Source: Bacteroidales bacterium H10
Lineage (GTDB): Bacteria > Bacteroidota > Bacteroidia > Bacteroidales > Muribaculaceae
Reading direction: 5' to 3'
Length of the DNA stretch: 5,262 bases
Assembly (NCBI GenBank): GCA_001701295.1
Contig: DAAV01000085.1
Coordinates: 6,199 to 11,460 of the forward strand
The notes under the pieces were generated by a model, which was given only the letters and a program-made list of their open reading frames with translations, had not been told where the DNA came from and did no database searches. A program made the position numbers and the translations under genes. This document shows positions 1 through 5,262 of the stretch, one piece after another; within the stretch, counting starts at the first letter, position 1, and each line of letters begins with the position of its first letter.

Positions 1-101
1 CCGCGGCATTCTGGGTTGTAGCCGCAATGCAGGGGGCCGGCGCGCTGCTGTTTATCGCCTACACACGCTTCTTCTTCCAGCGCCGCCGACTCGACAAGTA
101 A
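1..101 (+). CDS. 3' end of a membrane protein, possibly a transporter (5' end outside window)
   Basis: An open frame enters at the left edge and ends at TAA (99-101), giving 33 visible residues: a hydrophobic stretch of about 20 residues (AAFWVVAAMQGAGALLFIAY) followed by TRFFFQRRRLDK. A final transmembrane helix followed by a short Arg/Lys-rich tail fits the positive-inside rule and resembles the end of a multi-pass inner-membrane transporter such as an MFS protein, but the fragment is too short to name a family. It is the only plus-strand gene here and converges with the ompA-like gene, whose stop lies 21 bp further on. GC is about 63% by my count, richer than its neighbours. The reading frame and the helix-plus-tail pattern make a real gene end likely; the function is open. 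Confidence 0.6.
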   Translation, partial: AAFWVVAAMQGAGALLFIAYTRFFFQRRRLDK

Positions 102-121
102 GCGGGAGCCGATGCTGTGGA

Positions 122-838
122 TCAGAAAACGATGCGGCCCTTCTTGGCCTGTTCAAGCATCTTCTTTCCAGGCACGAGATAAACCTCAAGACGACGGTTA
201 CGTTCACGGTTGCTCATGGAATTGTTCTCTACGAGCGGCATATCGTCGCCGAAAGCGTAAGGGAACAGATAGGTAGTATCCGCGCCCTGATCCGCATACC
301 AGTCCGCCACAGCTTTGGATCGTTCTTCAGTCAGATGGTCACGATATACTTCCGAACCGGTGTTGTCGGTATGCATGACCATCAGCACACGATACATGTC
401 GGGATCCTTAAGATAGCGTTTCAAAGGAGCCAGCAGAACCGATGCATCCGGGCGCAACTCCGTAGAGTTGGGAGCAAACAGACTGGCTGCCGGAATTGTG
501 ACAAGAAGAACTTCCTTGTTCCGGAAAGTCTCGACCGTACAATTATTTTTGGAATTATACTCACGGCCGAAAAGGCGGTTGCGACCCTCCTTTTCCTGAA
601 ATTTACGTATCAGATCCGCACTTTTGTTGTCAAGCGGCACAGAATTCACCATCTCGATAAAATTCAATTCATCGAGATCTTCCGGATTCTCCTGCTGACC
701 GGTCTGACTTTTGGTTGACTGTTCCGTCTTTTCACCGACTTTGAATGTCATCCGGTTCTGTGCGTCAAGAACACCGGCTGAAAAAACAGCGAGCGACGCC
801 AACGCCACTATCTTAAAATTCTTCGATAGACTCTTCAT
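122..838 (-). CDS. OmpA-family peptidoglycan-binding protein without N-terminal barrel
   Basis: This is a 238-residue exported protein that probably tethers the cell envelope to peptidoglycan from the periplasm. Residues 1-26 form a signal peptide: a Lys-containing start (MKSLSKNFK), a hydrophobic core (IVALASLAVFSAGVL) and likely cleavage after DA26. There is no lipobox Cys, so it is not an obvious lipoprotein. Residues about 30-100 are polar and have no beta-barrel pattern. The OmpA-like domain covers about 108-222: LLVTIPAASLF, then HTDNTGS (156-162) with D158, LTEERSKAV with R173 (the Asp and Arg positions that hold diaminopimelate in this family), and NRERNRRLEVYL (210-221). A basic tail (KKMLEQAKKGRIVF) follows. 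The length fits small barrel-less Bacteroidota members. The start at 838 lies 26 bp inside the upstream gene and is required because the signal peptide begins there. Family assignment is firm; the partner and exact role are not known. Confidence 0.93.
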   Translation of the reverse strand: MKSLSKNFKIVALASLAVFSAGVLDAQNRMTFKVGEKTEQSTKSQTGQQENPEDLDELNFIEMVNSVPLDNKSADLIRKFQEKEGRNRLFGREYNSKNNCTVETFRNKEVLLVTIPAASLFAPNSTELRPDASVLLAPLKRYLKDPDMYRVLMVMHTDNTGSEVYRDHLTEERSKAVADWYADQGADTTYLFPYAFGDDMPLVENNSMSNRERNRRLEVYLVPGKKMLEQAKKGRIVF

Positions 839-1130
839 ATTGCAATTCCGCTTTAACTATAGCCTCGACATCAGCGGGCGTAACAGACAATTCTCCCGCT
901 CTGCGAAGTTCCTTCTGCACATAAGCCGTCAGAGCATCAACATTGAGTTCCTCCTCATCGGTGATATCCGCGCTTATCTCAAGATAACCGTTTTTCTCAT
1001 ACCAGTCCCAGATCGTATCTATTATATAAAGGATCTCGTCATCGGGAATCTCACTGTTTTTTTCAGGCGTGAGTGTGGCCCGGATAAATTTTATCGCCTC
1101 CTCCTCATCAAATCTTGTAAGTTCACTCAT
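813..1130 (-). CDS. Small acidic hypothetical protein, Bacteroidales conserved type
   Basis: This is a 105-residue, strongly acidic, soluble protein with no signal peptide, membrane segment or Cys. I do not recognise a named domain. From memory it resembles a small conserved hypothetical found in Bacteroidales with the same layout: an acidic N-terminus (MSELTRFDEEEAIKFIRATL), a first helical block (DDEILYIIDTIWDWYEKNGYLE, about 30-51), an acidic linker (ADITDEEELNVD) and a second helical block (LTAYVQKELRRAGELSVTPADVEAIVKAELQYEESI, about 67-102). The ATG at 1130 follows an AT-rich 30-bp gap after rimM and has no Shine-Dalgarno sequence. Its last nine codons, counting the stop, overlap the signal-peptide codons of the ompA-like gene, so the two are probably translated together. 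An accessory or regulatory role for the neighbour would be a guess. The gene looks real from its spacing and its codon-like composition. Confidence 0.82.
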   Translation of the reverse strand: MSELTRFDEEEAIKFIRATLTPEKNSEIPDDEILYIIDTIWDWYEKNGYLEISADITDEEELNVDALTAYVQKELRRAGELSVTPADVEAIVKAELQYEESIEEF

Positions 1131-1140
1131 AATAATTGTC

Positions 1141-1173
1141 CAAAATTAGTTTAAACAACTTCATTTATTTAAA
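1141..1173 (-). promoter_or_regulatory. Possible Bacteroidota-type promoter before the hypothetical/ompA pair
   Basis: On the minus strand the gap between rimM and the hypothetical contains TAATTTTG (1148 down to 1141), an exact match to the Bacteroidota -7 consensus TAnnTTTG. About 20 bases upstream lies TTTA (1173-1170), only a partial match to the -33 TTTG element. The predicted start site would be within about 5-7 bases of the ATG at 1130, giving an almost leaderless transcript, which weakens the call. If real, it would let the hypothetical and ompA-like gene be expressed apart from murA-rimM. Confidence 0.3.
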
Positions 1174-1694
1174 TCCACCAGACCATCGGGAAGAGTTGTC
1201 TCTATTATCCGACGCTCGTCGTCAATGGTATTTATAAACTCTTCGGCAACGGGAACAAAAATACGGTCGCCGGCAGTGTTCTCTACTACAAAAAGCACAT
1301 TGGCCGTAGAATCATCCACATCCACTATCGTTCCGATCTCGCCGAGATGGCTGTCGACAATCCTGAAATCCACGAAATCGGCAACTATCTCCATATCGGG
1401 ATCATCAAAATAATCCACAAGATCCGCGCGAAGGCCGAAAATTTCCTTGTTGACCATCTTTTGCGCGCTTTCCTGAGAATCGATGTCGCGTAATTTCACA
1501 AGAAACGATTCAGATCCTTTGGGTCTTATGGACTCGGCATAAAACGGCACATATATACCGTCGATGTCGACTATGAAAGGATGTCCGTCATTCGCATAAT
1601 CCTCATCCACATCAAGAAGAGCGTTCAACTCTCCTTTCAGTGCATGAGTCTTCTGGAACTTGCCGATTTCAACTATATCTTCTTTCTTGATCAT
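1161..1694 (-). CDS. rimM: Ribosome maturation factor RimM
   Basis: RimM binds ribosomal protein S19 and the 30S head and assists late 16S rRNA processing in the cytoplasm. The 177-residue product has the usual two-part layout. The N-terminal RimM barrel is at about 5-90, with IVEIGKFQKTHALKGEL (7-23). The C-terminal PRC-barrel is at about 100-175, with VDFRIVDSHLGEIGTIVDV, ANVLFVV, IFVPVAEEFINTID and the closing LPDGLVDL. The family's usual His-Gly in the first motif is His-Ala here (H17-A18). I chose the ATG at 1694, which gives MIKKEDIVEIG as in Bacteroidales relatives. An in-frame TTG at 1703 would add only three residues (MQL). It lies 39 bp after murA and 30 bp before the hypothetical, on the same strand. 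Length and motifs are complete. Confidence 0.95.
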   Translation of the reverse strand: MIKKEDIVEIGKFQKTHALKGELNALLDVDEDYANDGHPFIVDIDGIYVPFYAESIRPKGSESFLVKLRDIDSQESAQKMVNKEIFGLRADLVDYFDDPDMEIVADFVDFRIVDSHLGEIGTIVDVDDSTANVLFVVENTAGDRIFVPVAEEFINTIDDERRIIETTLPDGLVDLNK

Positions 1695-1714
1695 AAGCTG
1701 CAATTAAACGAGCC

Positions 1715-1727
1715 GGCAGGCACTGCC
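1715..1727 (-). other. Small GC-rich dyad in the murA-rimM gap
   Basis: The 39-bp gap between the murA stop and the rimM start contains GGCAG-TGC-CTGCC on the minus strand, a perfect 5-bp stem with a 3-base loop that could add one G-U pair. It ends 20 bases before the rimM ATG. No T-run follows (the next bases are GGCTCGTTTAATT), so it does not look like an intrinsic terminator. It could damp readthrough, mark an RNA processing site or tune rimM initiation, or it may be chance. Confidence 0.35.
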
Positions 1728-1733
1728 ACGCGG

Positions 1734-3050
1734 CTATTCTTCCATTCTAATGATTTTAGCGCCTAATTTGTTGAGACGACGGTCAATATTTTCATATCCT
1801 CTGTCGATCTGATTGATATTCTGGATACGGCTTGTGCCACGGGCTCCCATTGCAGCTATCAGCATGGCTATGCCCGCACGGATATCGGGCGAGACCATGT
1901 CGGTGGCACGCAGACTGTGGAACTTTCCGGCACCGATGACCACCGCGCGATGAGGATCGCACAGTATGACCCGAGCTCCCATGTCAAGCAGTTTGTCGAC
2001 AAAAAAGAGACGGCTCTCAAACATCTTCTGATGAATGATCACAGAACCGACTGCCTGTGTGGCGACCACCAGAAAAATGCTGAGCAGATCCGGCGAGAGT
2101 CCGGGCCAAGGCGCATCCGATATTGTCATTATCGAACCATCGATGAACTCGTCTATATGGTATATCTCTTTCTGGTCTATTCTGATATCATTGCCCTCGA
2201 TCTGAAGACTGACACCTATACGCTCAAACGCCGAAGGCATCATGCCGAGTTCCTCTATACCGACATTTTTCAGAAGAAGATTGGATCCTGTAACGGCGGC
2301 CATGCCGATAAAACTACCCACTTCTATCATGTCGGGAAGAAGCGTATGGGCAGTGCCTCCGAGCTCACTGACACCCGTTATACGCAAAAGATTTGATCCG
2401 ATACCCTCTATTCTCGCACCCATGCGTGTCAGCATACGGCACAACTGCTGTATGTAAGGTTCGCACGCCGCATTATAAATAGTGGTTACACCCTTGGCGA
2501 GAACCGCCGCCATGACAATATTGGCCGTGCCCGTCACCGATGCCTCGTCAAGCAGCATATAGCATCCTTTGAGGCCGTCGGCAGGAGCGGTGATATGATA
2601 TGTGTGAGTCTCGGAACTGTAACTGAAAGAAGCCCCGAGATTCTGCAGCCCGACAAAATGAGTATCCAGGCGTCGCCTGCCGATCTTGTCACCTCCGGGA
2701 CGAGGCATTACCGCCGTACCGAATCTTGCCACCAACGGCCCCATCACCATTACGGATCCTCTCAGAGATTCAGCCTTTTTACGGAACTGGTCCCCCTGAA
2801 TATATGTAAGATCCACCTCATCGGCCTGAAACTCCACCTCGGATGGAGTAATATAATTCACTTTTACACCCATCTCGGACAGCAACGCAATAAGGTTGCG
2901 CACGTCCGAGATCTGCGGCAGATTTGAAATAATGACTTTCTCGGAAGTCAATAAAGTGGCGCAAATGACTTCGAGCGCTTCGTTTTTCGCTCCCTTTATG
3001 GCGATCTCTCCATGGAGGGCATGACCTCCCTCGACAATGAAACTGCTCAT
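1734..3050 (-). CDS. murA: UDP-N-acetylglucosamine 1-carboxyvinyltransferase MurA
   Basis: MurA transfers enolpyruvate from phosphoenolpyruvate to UDP-GlcNAc, the first committed step of peptidoglycan synthesis, in the cytoplasm. The 438-residue product is a full-length EPSP-synthase-fold enzyme. Visible active-site positions are K22-N23 (IKGAKNEAL), R97 (SLRGSV), R126 (the Escherichia coli R120 position), D321 (SPDLLS, the general-base Asp) and R417 (IDRGYE). The mobile loop reads PGGDKIGRRRLD, so the catalytic-loop Cys (E. coli C115) is Asp121 (codon GAC). In the family, an Asp here keeps activity but prevents alkylation by fosfomycin. Other family blocks present are LLDEASVTGTANIVMAA and LPDMIEVGSFIGMAA. 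The start overlaps the end of the DUF4290 gene in ATGA, suggesting coupled translation, and an A/G-only leader precedes it. The gene is intact and confidently assigned. Confidence 0.98.
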   Translation of the reverse strand: MSSFIVEGGHALHGEIAIKGAKNEALEVICATLLTSEKVIISNLPQISDVRNLIALLSEMGVKVNYITPSEVEFQADEVDLTYIQGDQFRKKAESLRGSVMVMGPLVARFGTAVMPRPGGDKIGRRRLDTHFVGLQNLGASFSYSSETHTYHITAPADGLKGCYMLLDEASVTGTANIVMAAVLAKGVTTIYNAACEPYIQQLCRMLTRMGARIEGIGSNLLRITGVSELGGTAHTLLPDMIEVGSFIGMAAVTGSNLLLKNVGIEELGMMPSAFERIGVSLQIEGNDIRIDQKEIYHIDEFIDGSIMTISDAPWPGLSPDLLSIFLVVATQAVGSVIIHQKMFESRLFFVDKLLDMGARVILCDPHRAVVIGAGKFHSLRATDMVSPDIRAGIAMLIAAMGARGTSRIQNINQIDRGYENIDRRLNKLGAKIIRMEE

Positions 3051-3640
3051 TTTCTTTTTTTCTTTTTAGTATTTCGCTGGGGTTGGGGAGCCTCACGGAA
3101 TTCATGCAGAAGATATGTCTGCGGATCAAGATCGATCCTGCCTCCGGAATAGAGAGAAAGATCACGAAGTATCTTGGCATCGTCCACCCCTTCTTTGTTG
3201 TGCTGAAGCATCAGCTTTTTCATATGATGGGCAAGCATTGAGATCAGCACCTCCCGTTCCTCTCCGTCTTCAAGAGCAGCGACAATCGATATCATCTTCT
3301 CGATATTCTTGCCGTAATGCCTGAAACGCATATCCGATGAAGTATACGGGAGCTTGTCCGGCCTGGGGTGCATCTTCTCAGCCGTGATCACCTCACACGG
3401 AAAATCGATGTCGAGTTCAAAACGCGACATTATGTTCAACTGATCCCATATTTTGGAATAATCGTTGTTCTCGCCGACAAGATCGGGAAATATCCCGGCC
3501 ATAGTGTCGGCTATGGCATAGGCGCACGCCGTGCGTTCCTCTCTGTCAGGGATTCCCACGCAATAGTCTATGAGTCCCTGTATATGTCGCCCGTATTCGG
3601 GAAGGAGCACCGGCTCCATGTCTGTATTATATGGTAGCAT
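3047..3640 (-). CDS. DUF4290 family protein
   Basis: This 197-residue cytoplasmic protein belongs to a family of unknown function largely confined to Bacteroidota and often found just before murA. I recognise it by the opening YNT...LLPEYGRHIQ (residues 4-21), DREERTACA (32-40), FPDL (51-54), KIWDQLNIMSRFELDID (63-79), RHYGKNIEKMI (107-117) and the closing HNKEGVDDAKILRDLSLYSGGRI (147-169). It appears mostly helical, with no signal peptide or membrane segment. The C-terminus is disordered and basic (QPQRNTKKKKRK), possibly nucleic-acid binding, though this is only inferred from charge. The A-rich codons of this tail form the leader of murA, which overlaps by 4 bp. The ATG at 3640 follows an A-rich leader (AAAAACAACAT) without Shine-Dalgarno. 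The linkage suggests a role in envelope or growth control, but none can be assigned. Confidence 0.93.
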   Translation of the reverse strand: MLPYNTDMEPVLLPEYGRHIQGLIDYCVGIPDREERTACAYAIADTMAGIFPDLVGENNDYSKIWDQLNIMSRFELDIDFPCEVITAEKMHPRPDKLPYTSSDMRFRHYGKNIEKMISIVAALEDGEEREVLISMLAHHMKKLMLQHNKEGVDDAKILRDLSLYSGGRIDLDPQTYLLHEFREAPQPQRNTKKKKRK

Positions 3641-3642
3641 AT
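3629..3642 (-). other. Short inverted repeat across the DUF4290 start codon
   Basis: The mRNA-sense sequence ATATG-CTAC-CATAT has 5-base complementary arms around a 4-base loop, and the first arm contains the ATG start codon (3640-3638). The stem is nearly all A-U, so it would be weak. It might modestly hide the start codon but is short enough to be chance. Confidence 0.2.
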
Positions 3643-3658
3643 GTTGTTTTTAATTCGT

Positions 3659-3679
3659 TATTGGTTACCGTATCCAATA
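3659..3679. promoter_or_regulatory. 21-bp imperfect palindrome upstream of the DUF4290-murA-rimM block
   Basis: Two 10-base arms, TATTGGTTAC and GTATCCAATA, flank a central C; 9 of 10 positions pair, with one T/T mismatch. The site fills the middle of the only gap above 40 bp in the cluster and ends 18 bp before the DUF4290 start. As RNA the inner part cannot fold (one-base loop), leaving a 6-bp AU-rich stem and a 9-base loop, so a DNA operator is more plausible than a terminator. There is no T-run. No binding protein is known to me. Confidence 0.4.
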
Positions 3680-3693
3680 CTTTCAGAATACCG

Positions 3694-4389
3694 TCACACA
3701 AGATGATTCTTGGGAGTTGTTGTCTGATATGCCTTGAGGTAATTGGGAGTGGAATATGCAATGTCTATGAAATCCTCCTCACGCAAAGCCTTTTCCGACA
3801 ATGCAAGCATATCCTTGGCCTGAGGAAGCAGACCGTCGATCCAATGTGCGTTCGGATGATCGATGACCTTTTTCGCTTTTTCAGCTCCGTCTCCTATAAA
3901 ATACAGGTGACGTCCCGCCGAGAGCAATTCCGAAAATGAATTTTCATCAAGGATCATAGGCCCCGGTTCGGCCAGCGGATTAAGAGCGAAGTCAAAAAGC
4001 GCGGTAAACACTTCCATCCTGCGGGCATCGACCATCGGCACAAGCACTTCTTCTCCGGTCCAGTCCATAGAACGGAACATGGCCTTGACCGCAATGATCT
4101 TGAGTGTGTCGACACCGATCAGAGGTATGCCCAGACTGAATGCAAGACCTTTCGCGAGCGAAAGACCGATGCGAAGGCCGGTATAACTTCCAGGCCCGAG
4201 ACTTACAGCCACGGCATCAAGTTTTTCTTCCTTGCGCTTGAGTTCCTCCATGCACCGCTCCACAAAAGGAGCAAGCCTATTGGCATGCTGCATGCCTTCG
4301 CGGTCGTCAAGCTGCATCTCGAGCGCACCGTCACGTGTCAGTGCGACACTGCATATCTTACCTGAGGTTTCTATATTAAGGATTGTCAT
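3694..4389 (-). CDS. tsaB: tRNA t6A biosynthesis protein TsaB
   Basis: TsaB is the ASKHA-fold partner that stabilises TsaD and, with TsaE, completes the N6-threonylcarbamoyladenosine modification at position 37 of ANN-decoding tRNAs in the cytoplasm. The 231-residue product shows LNIETSG (4-10), the phosphate-loop-like first motif, the family signature VSLGPGSYTGLRIGLSLAKGLA (62-83), and the conserved MVDARRMEVF block (119-128) with D121, R123 and E126. It ends with PNYLKAYQTTTPKN (215-228), the C-terminal pattern of Bacteroidota members. It lacks the longer metal-binding sequence expected of TsaD, so TsaB is the right paralogue. Its ATG overlaps the upstream stop by one base (TAATG), implying coupled translation. 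A 53-bp gap with a palindrome separates it from the DUF4290 gene. The length is normal and the gene is intact. Confidence 0.96.
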   Translation of the reverse strand: MTILNIETSGKICSVALTRDGALEMQLDDREGMQHANRLAPFVERCMEELKRKEEKLDAVAVSLGPGSYTGLRIGLSLAKGLAFSLGIPLIGVDTLKIIAVKAMFRSMDWTGEEVLVPMVDARRMEVFTALFDFALNPLAEPGPMILDENSFSELLSAGRHLYFIGDGAEKAKKVIDHPNAHWIDGLLPQAKDMLALSEKALREEDFIDIAYSTPNYLKAYQTTTPKNHLV

Positions 4390-5262
4390 TATTTGCTTTC
4401 ATTATTTGTTGATACGATTTGTTCAGCCGCGGCACGCGCGCAACGTATGCCGTCTATAGCCGCAGAAACTATTCCTCCGGCATAGCCGGCTCCCTCGCCC
4501 GCCGGATAGAGCCGCATGGTGGTGACACTCTGTAATGATACGGGATCACGCAACACACGTACAGGCGAAGATGTACGCGATTCAAGACCTATCATGACGG
4601 CATCGTTGGTAAGAAAGCCCCTCGCTTTACGCCCGAAATCCACGAAACCATCACGCAGCCGGGAGGCAATAAAAGGAGGAAGCAAGCTGTTGAAATCAGC
4701 GGTGCGGATACCGGGCGCATAAGATGTGGAGGGAAGATCTTCCGATTCCCGACCTTCCACAAAATCGAGCATTCTCTGTGCCGGCGCGACAATAGTATCG
4801 CCCGCGGCTTCATACATCGAACGTTCGAGAGACTCCTGAAGCGCAAGCATCTCAAGCGGACCATGTCCGGAAAACTCAGGAAAATCCCCCGGATGAACTT
4901 CCACCACCATTCCTGAATTAGCCCATTTTCCTGCGCGTGCCGAAGCCGACATACCGTTGACAACAAGTTCACCGTCGGCACTTCCGGCAGGAACTATCAC
5001 ACCGCCGGGGCACATACAGAAGGAATATACACCTCGGCCGCCGGCCTGTGTGACAAAACTGTATTCGGCCGCCGGAAGATATCTGCCACGTCCTTCACGC
5101 GAATGATATTGTATCCTGTCAATAAGAGACTGGGGGTGTTCGAGACGTACTCCCACGGCAATTCCCTTGGCCTCAAGTCCGATACCGGAACCGGCAAGCA
5201 TCCTGAAAGTATCATGGGCGGAATGACCGGTGGCAAGCACCACACCTTCCCCCCGGACCTCT
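4389..5262 (-). CDS. FAD-dependent dehydrogenase-like protein, COG2509 type (C-terminal part)
   Basis: This is the last 290 residues of a flavoprotein whose N-terminal part, including the first dinucleotide-binding motif, lies beyond the right edge; the frame is open to base 5261. Visible marks are VVLATGHSAHDTF just inside the edge (the second FAD-contact segment, typical of two-dinucleotide-binding-domain flavoproteins), GVYSFCMCPGGVIVPA with a Cys-Met-Cys, the block VNGMSASAR, and the C-terminal family signature MIGLESRTSSPVRVLRD then LYPAGEGAGYAGGIVSAAIDGI, where the GEGAGYAGGI loop contacts FAD. The family is usually a little over 500 residues, so slightly more than half is seen. These proteins are widely annotated as NAD(P)/FAD-dependent oxidoreductases, with no established substrate that I know of. 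It is first of the visible cluster and overlaps tsaB by one base. No break is seen. Confidence 0.92.
   Translation of the reverse strand, partial: EVRGEGVVLATGHSAHDTFRMLAGSGIGLEAKGIAVGVRLEHPQSLIDRIQYHSREGRGRYLPAAEYSFVTQAGGRGVYSFCMCPGGVIVPAGSADGELVVNGMSASARAGKWANSGMVVEVHPGDFPEFSGHGPLEMLALQESLERSMYEAAGDTIVAPAQRMLDFVEGRESEDLPSTSYAPGIRTADFNSLLPPFIASRLRDGFVDFGRKARGFLTNDAVMIGLESRTSSPVRVLRDPVSLQSVTTMRLYPAGEGAGYAGGIVSAAIDGIRCARAAAEQIVSTNNESK

Noticed and set aside
102..180. Intrinsic terminator between the convergent genes
   Set aside because: The 20-bp gap has no stem followed by a T-run; the nearby GGCC-cttctt-GGCC repeat has only 4-base arms and lies inside coding sequence.
545..552. TAnnTTTG match on the plus strand inside the ompA-like gene
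   Set aside because: It has no downstream plus-strand gene to drive, so it is most likely a chance match.
335..1154. Plus-strand open frames at 335-718 and 711-1154 antisense to the ompA-like gene and the hypothetical
   Set aside because: Their predicted proteins have no recognisable pattern and they lie opposite well-supported genes; they are shadow frames.
1695..1703. TTG at 1703 as the rimM start
   Set aside because: The ATG three codons downstream gives the N-terminus expected for Bacteroidales RimM, and there is no Shine-Dalgarno sequence favouring TTG.
1917..2927. Plus-strand open frames at 1917-2396, 2242-2457 and 2595-2927 opposite murA
   Set aside because: murA is intact and full length on the minus strand; these frames show no domain or start signal.
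2818..3180. Minus-strand 120-codon frame crossing the DUF4290/murA junction
   Set aside because: It reads both genes out of frame and has no family features. A frameshift fusion of DUF4290 to MurA was also considered, but a stop (3066-3068) precedes murA in its frame and the ATGA overlap explains the arrangement.
4592..5245. Minus-strand frames at 4592-4981 and 4997-5245 inside the FAD-protein region
   Set aside because: They are in another frame from the recognisable flavoprotein signatures, which run unbroken through the region.

Overview
The window looks like chromosomal core DNA of a Bacteroidales bacterium. The protein set points there: a DUF4290 protein directly followed by murA and rimM, a MurA with the Bacteroidales-type PGGDKIG loop, and a barrel-less OmpA-family protein of the kind common in that order. 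Starts lack Shine-Dalgarno sequences and tend to follow A-rich leaders, as is usual in Bacteroidota. The roughly 50% GC and the sequence flavour make a Muribaculaceae-like genome my best guess, but this is inference without a database search.

Layout. Bases 1-101 hold the last 33 codons of a plus-strand membrane protein. It converges, across 20 bp, with a tightly packed minus-strand cluster that fills the rest. In transcription order (right to left) this cluster is: the C-terminal 290 residues of a COG2509-type FAD-dependent protein (cut by the right edge), tsaB, a DUF4290 gene, murA, rimM, a small acidic conserved-type hypothetical, and an OmpA-family gene. Junctions are a 1-bp overlap (TAATG), a 53-bp gap, a 4-bp overlap (ATGA), a 39-bp gap, a 30-bp gap and a 26-bp overlap. 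No stretch over 60 bp is non-coding.

Function. The cluster mixes translation functions (TsaB for the tRNA t6A modification, RimM for 30S maturation) with cell-wall functions (MurA for the first committed step of peptidoglycan synthesis, the OmpA-like protein for anchoring to peptidoglycan). The genes are probably co-transcribed from a promoter outside the window. A second promoter may lie in front of the hypothetical/ompA pair, and there are three small dyads near gene starts.

I see no mobile element, CRISPR array, tRNA, rRNA, recognised riboswitch, toxin-antitoxin pair or defence system. The most useful points are the Cys-to-Asp change in MurA that predicts fosfomycin insensitivity, a 21-bp imperfect palindrome in the 53-bp gap, the 26-bp overlap of the hypothetical with ompA, and the Lys-rich DUF4290 tail whose A-rich codons double as the murA leader. 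I did not find evidence for a new biological system here.
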